From Paragonimus westermani (Eukaryota; Platyhelminthes; Trematoda; Plagiorchiida; Troglotrematidae), in contig QNGE01003324.1 of the NCBI GenBank assembly GCA_008508345.1, forward strand, positions 23,484-87,483: 64,000 nt of DNA, in the 5' to 3' direction. Position numbers and translations under genes: made by a program. Positions within the stretch are counted from its first letter, which is position 1, and every line of letters starts with the position of its first letter. Shown piece by piece: positions 60,799 to 64,000 of this stretch. Below the pieces are notes generated by a model. That model had not been told where the DNA came from. It worked only from the letters and a program-made list of their open reading frames with translations, and did no database searches.

Positions 60799-61209
60799 CT
60801 ATAGCTCCGACGGGTAGGTAATGGTTAAATTCATTCCGCACCAACAACTTTCTTCCATTTTACCCCTGTGACTAGTCTCATAGAAAAATTTGAAGAACAG
60901 TGATTCCAATCCACCTGACAGAAACCACTGTGCAGTATAGGTTAGTCGTGCTTCTGAAGTACTAAGCATAAAGCTTAGAATACTCGTACATTCTTCGCTG
61001 TCCTCAACAGAAAAATGTTCAACAAGTTCTGTATTTGATAGGATCTTTTTCACGGCGGATTTTTGCCAAAGGTAACGTAGACAATATCTATTTGTGCTAA
61101 TGTTTCTTTTCTTTAATCTCTTATTACCCCGTACACATTCCACGACTTTTCCAATACCATTTTTATGTCTGCTCTTATGTAATGATGGGTGTTGAGTTAG
61201 CCATGTCAT
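60799..61209 (-). CDS. Hypothetical protein, 136 aa
   Basis: Minus-strand ATG at 61209 with A at -3, and TAG at 60799-60801. The first third is basic (several Lys and Arg between residues 10 and 40), the middle is acidic (ELVEHFSVEDSEECTS), and the last part is aromatic and Cys-containing (a CWCG near residue 123). No leader, membrane segment or known domain. It reads smoothly with no opposing long frame on the plus strand, which is mild support for real coding. It could be a single-exon gene, an exon, or chance. Confidence 0.3.
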   Translation of the reverse strand: MTWLTQHPSLHKSRHKNGIGKVVECVRGNKRLKKRNISTNRYCLRYLWQKSAVKKILSNTELVEHFSVEDSEECTSILSFMLSTSEARLTYTAQWFLSGGLESLFFKFFYETSHRGKMEESCWCGMNLTITYPSEL

Positions 61210-62853
61210 TTTGATATCACTATGTTTTCATTGGCAAACACAATTCGGATCAACCAGCAAGTTTCGCATTATCGTCTGCCAGTGTGCTTGCCTTCCGCTA
61301 GTTTTTCTGGTTCCGGTCAAAAATTCTTAGTTTATAATTTACAAACTGAGACATTCAATAAAAGGAGCTAGAATTGTGGACTTCAACCGGAAAAGTTATT
61401 CCAGATATGTATGACCACTTGTCTTGCAACATGTTGAAAAAAAGAACCTCGAAACACCGGTAGAATCAATAACCTGAATCAAACTGATGCTGTTTGACGA
61501 CGATGAACTCAAATTTCCCGTCGACGATCGGACTGCGTTTGAGAATCCGTTTGATGAGGAGGATCAGATATTTTTACAAGGCTCGAATATTTTTCCTAGC
61601 ACATTAAGTCATTGAGATTTACTTTGCGATTTCATGATTTGGAACCTGCATTATGAACGTTGGATGGATTGCAAGTGAACTCCGCAGCTGGGATAGTAAT
61701 TCGCAAGTTGCAAAGTCCTCATACCAGAGATCCAACTGCTAAAATGTCCAGGATTTGAAGAACGTTGAAAATGTCATCATGTATATCACTGTGATGCTAG
61801 CTGCTCGCTCTCTGGTTCGTACGCCCAAAGATTCCAGGCACTATGTTAACGTGAATCGGAAGTCGTAATGAGAAGACGGAAATTTTGTTTGTTGATTTGC
61901 TTGCCGTTCACAGGCAAACTTCAGCGCAACAAGTAAGGACACCAATAAGTTGTACGTGACAGAACCTTTAACACGAACGCACGGCAGTTACCAAAGAGGA
62001 CGAATGTCAACAGAATTCCCAGTCGGCATTTGGAATTCAAACAAGCGTCAGATTGGCTGAGTGGCGTTTCCAACGGCAATAGCTAAAACACTGTTATCTT
62101 AGTGAATGTATTTTACAGTAGTGAAGATTGCAGAGAATAATTATACTGCCACTAGGAAAGGTACGATACGCACGGCAGCACACCGGCTTGGTTGGTAGTC
62201 CGTTTAAATTCATGTGGTAATGGAAACAGGTACGGTAGCGCTGATAGGGCAATTATTACGTCGCAGTGAGTTTAGGAGTTTGGAGGCACCGGAGGTGATT
62301 TCACTATATGTTCGCTCTTCAGAATTTAGTGACATGGCATTAAAAACAGTCTAAGTTGAACAGTCTTCCAGTTCTACCACTGAACTAATATATTCGCCAT
62401 GCAGTTCAGAACATCCCCGGAGACTATGCAATGGAGGAGTTCTGTAACTCGGATTTCCTTCAAATGCGACTTGATTACAGCTTAATCGGGGGGCAATGTG
62501 GAGTTGGATGCCATGAAGCAAACGGGTGCAAAATGTTCAGTGTGTAACCGAGTATTTTAATCACAAGGAGTGATAACATTTAGCAGATAATCTTGCATTT
62601 GAATTTGAGGTAACCTGTGTTCTGTAAGTTACTTTTTCGAAATGTATTTTCAATTCTGGTTGAGACATTGGAATGCCTTCGAAAAAAGGACTCGGCTTTA
62701 TTTGATGAGATTTATCAGTGAACCCTAACTCTCAGATTTGTGGCGTTGTGTGCACCAACTTGGGGCCTTTCCCGTTTGCGGGTATAATCCGTTGATCTCA
62801 TAGTATGCGCTTCCCAACCGTCAACAAAATCAGCCGACCGGCTTGTGTCTCAG
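61210..62853. other. No recognised gene
   Basis: Almost no open frames. It ends in a pyrimidine-containing tract, TTGTGTCTCAG, at 62843-62853, which is a plausible 3' splice site for the next entry. Confidence 0.5.
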
Positions 62854-63323
62854 ACCGGTTGCCAAATTGTTGTCATATCACTGGTCTTCCAATTATTATC
62901 CTCCGAAGTTTGCAACACTTTTCCGCCGTGAAAATTTGAATAACATATCCGCGTGCCAACTACCCCACTTTGTGCACTGTTTATTAAGTGATCGACTTCA
63001 CATCAATTACTCTATTGGTAAACATTTGCGTGACATTGGAGAGGAGCCTACTTGGGTTGTGCCTGCAAAAGACGCTTGGCCAGCAAGTTGGATTATTGCG
63101 CCAAATTCCGTAGAGGTCATGTCAGAATCGAAACCACAAACGCGTACATTCATTTGCACGGCATACATTGACCCATATACATTGGATGACAGTACGTTGT
63201 CATTCGCCCTGGTGATTGTTCTCACACAGCATGTACACACTGTTCCCATAGACTTTTCTTGCTCGTCGTGTTCGGGGCTTGTCCTTTTGTTCCTGAAAGT
63301 CGCCTGTGGGTATTACACTACGT
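62854..63323 (+). CDS. Candidate internal exon, 470 bp, product unknown
   Basis: The only long frame in the window with acceptable signals at both ends: acceptor TTGTGTCTCAG before 62854 and donor GTGAGT at 63324. The segment is open throughout in one frame (the first base completes an AGA codon; the last codon is split after its first base). No in-frame ATG occurs near the start, consistent with an internal exon. The product is ordinary in composition, with a late hydrophobic stretch (SCSGLVLLFLKVAC) and a cluster of cysteines. I recognise no family, and no partner exon was identified on either side. Confidence 0.35.
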
Positions 63324-64000
63324 GTGAGTAGTATACTACTCACAAAGAAACTGCTTGTTATACAACACTTGTACGCACGGTGAATTGTTAGTGACTACTG
63401 ACGATGAAAATTTTACGATCGAGCAAATGCAATGGAAAGTGGCAATGAACTGGCGTCTTTACCAGTATGCCTGTATTTCACATTGTTTCATCCTTAACTT
63501 AGGTACCGTCCAGTAGAAATAGTTGGTGCAACATCACTATTTTGTTGTGCAACCGATTGACAACGCTGTAGGTTGGTTAGTAAACAAAATCCTCAGACTA
63601 CTGTTGCCTAAAACCGGGTGGTCCTGGCGAAGTTAGTGTAGAGCATGTTCAGAATGCTATTTCGCACGCTGAAGTAATTCGAAGCAAGTGGTTGAAAACC
63701 ATACTGTACAAAACCGGAAATTAGGTTAATAAATGAGTATGGGTGTTTTTCAGCAATCAAAACAACACGTGCGGCAAAAGCATCTCAAATTCTTTTCAGC
63801 TAACCCAGCAAAATAACCTTGAATTGCCATTAGGATTTCCGAGGGAAGCCAAGCCGGTGTACAGACAGCATGGAATAGATTACATCCAGTCAAATTTACA
63901 CCTCGACGTACGTGATAGTAGACACAATGGTTCATGCAAGTTCTAGTAACGAGCACTCCTTAATCGCCTCGGTTAATATGCGGTGGGTTACTAATGAGTA
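63324..64000. other. No recognised gene
   Basis: Plus 63743-63946 and minus 63750-63956 are both open over the same bases, so neither is favoured. Nothing else seen. Confidence 0.5.

Noticed and set aside
1..64000. Prokaryotic, phage or CRISPR-like organisation
   Set aside because: No dense co-directional genes, ribosome-binding sites or spaced direct repeats. All recognisable proteins are eukaryotic retroelement fragments.

Overview
The window reads as gene-poor, repeat-bearing DNA from an animal nuclear genome, probably a flatworm (trematode-like) or another invertebrate. Coding potential is sparse and broken, no operon-like packing exists, CpG is not obviously depleted, and the recognisable proteins are all remnants of eukaryotic retroelements: Penelope-like elements (PLEs) with a GIY-YIG endonuclease, a CR1/Jockey-type LINE with an APE endonuclease, and Gypsy-type LTR retrotransposons. 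The flatworm assignment is an inference from this mixture and from base composition; no diagnostic host gene is present. I found no rRNA, CRISPR array or convincing tRNA, and no multi-exon gene I can name.

Layout. 1-2.25 kb: nothing recognised. 2252-3545: a decayed PLE insertion on the minus strand, bounded by 166-bp inverted arms and a 13-bp direct repeat that looks like a target-site duplication. 6.6-7.2 kb: a near-identical direct duplication joined by a single N. 7.8-8.1 kb: Gypsy reverse transcriptase (RT) fragment (copy A). 14.5-15.5 kb: a candidate terminal exon that runs into a 275-bp tandem duplication. 16.6-17.2 kb: a second, different PLE remnant on the plus strand. 17.2-17.9 kb: a minus-strand open frame passing through a second N-joined duplication. 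22.3 kb: the longest ATG-started ORF (182 aa, unassigned). 25.9 kb: possible tRNA-derived SINE head. 28.9 kb: small ORF with a signal-peptide-like start. 34.2 kb: candidate minus-strand exon. 35.2-37.6 kb: longer Gypsy remnant (copy B) with gag-like and RT regions, followed by an A-rich, T-poor stretch. 46.8-47.2 kb: LINE RT fragment on the minus strand. 54.5-56.7 kb: a degraded LINE on the plus strand with endonuclease then RT. 60.8-61.2 kb and 62.85-63.32 kb: candidate coding segments, unassigned.

The parts do not form a working system. Every recognised element carries stops, frameshifts or truncations. The most informative signals are historical. The PLE insertion is structurally complete in outline. 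Two Gypsy copies share the same in-frame TAG, and two LINE copies share the same frame break, so each pair descends from an already defective source or from DNA duplication after decay. The N-joined duplications look like two alleles laid end to end by the assembler. No exciting undescribed system is supported by what I can read here.
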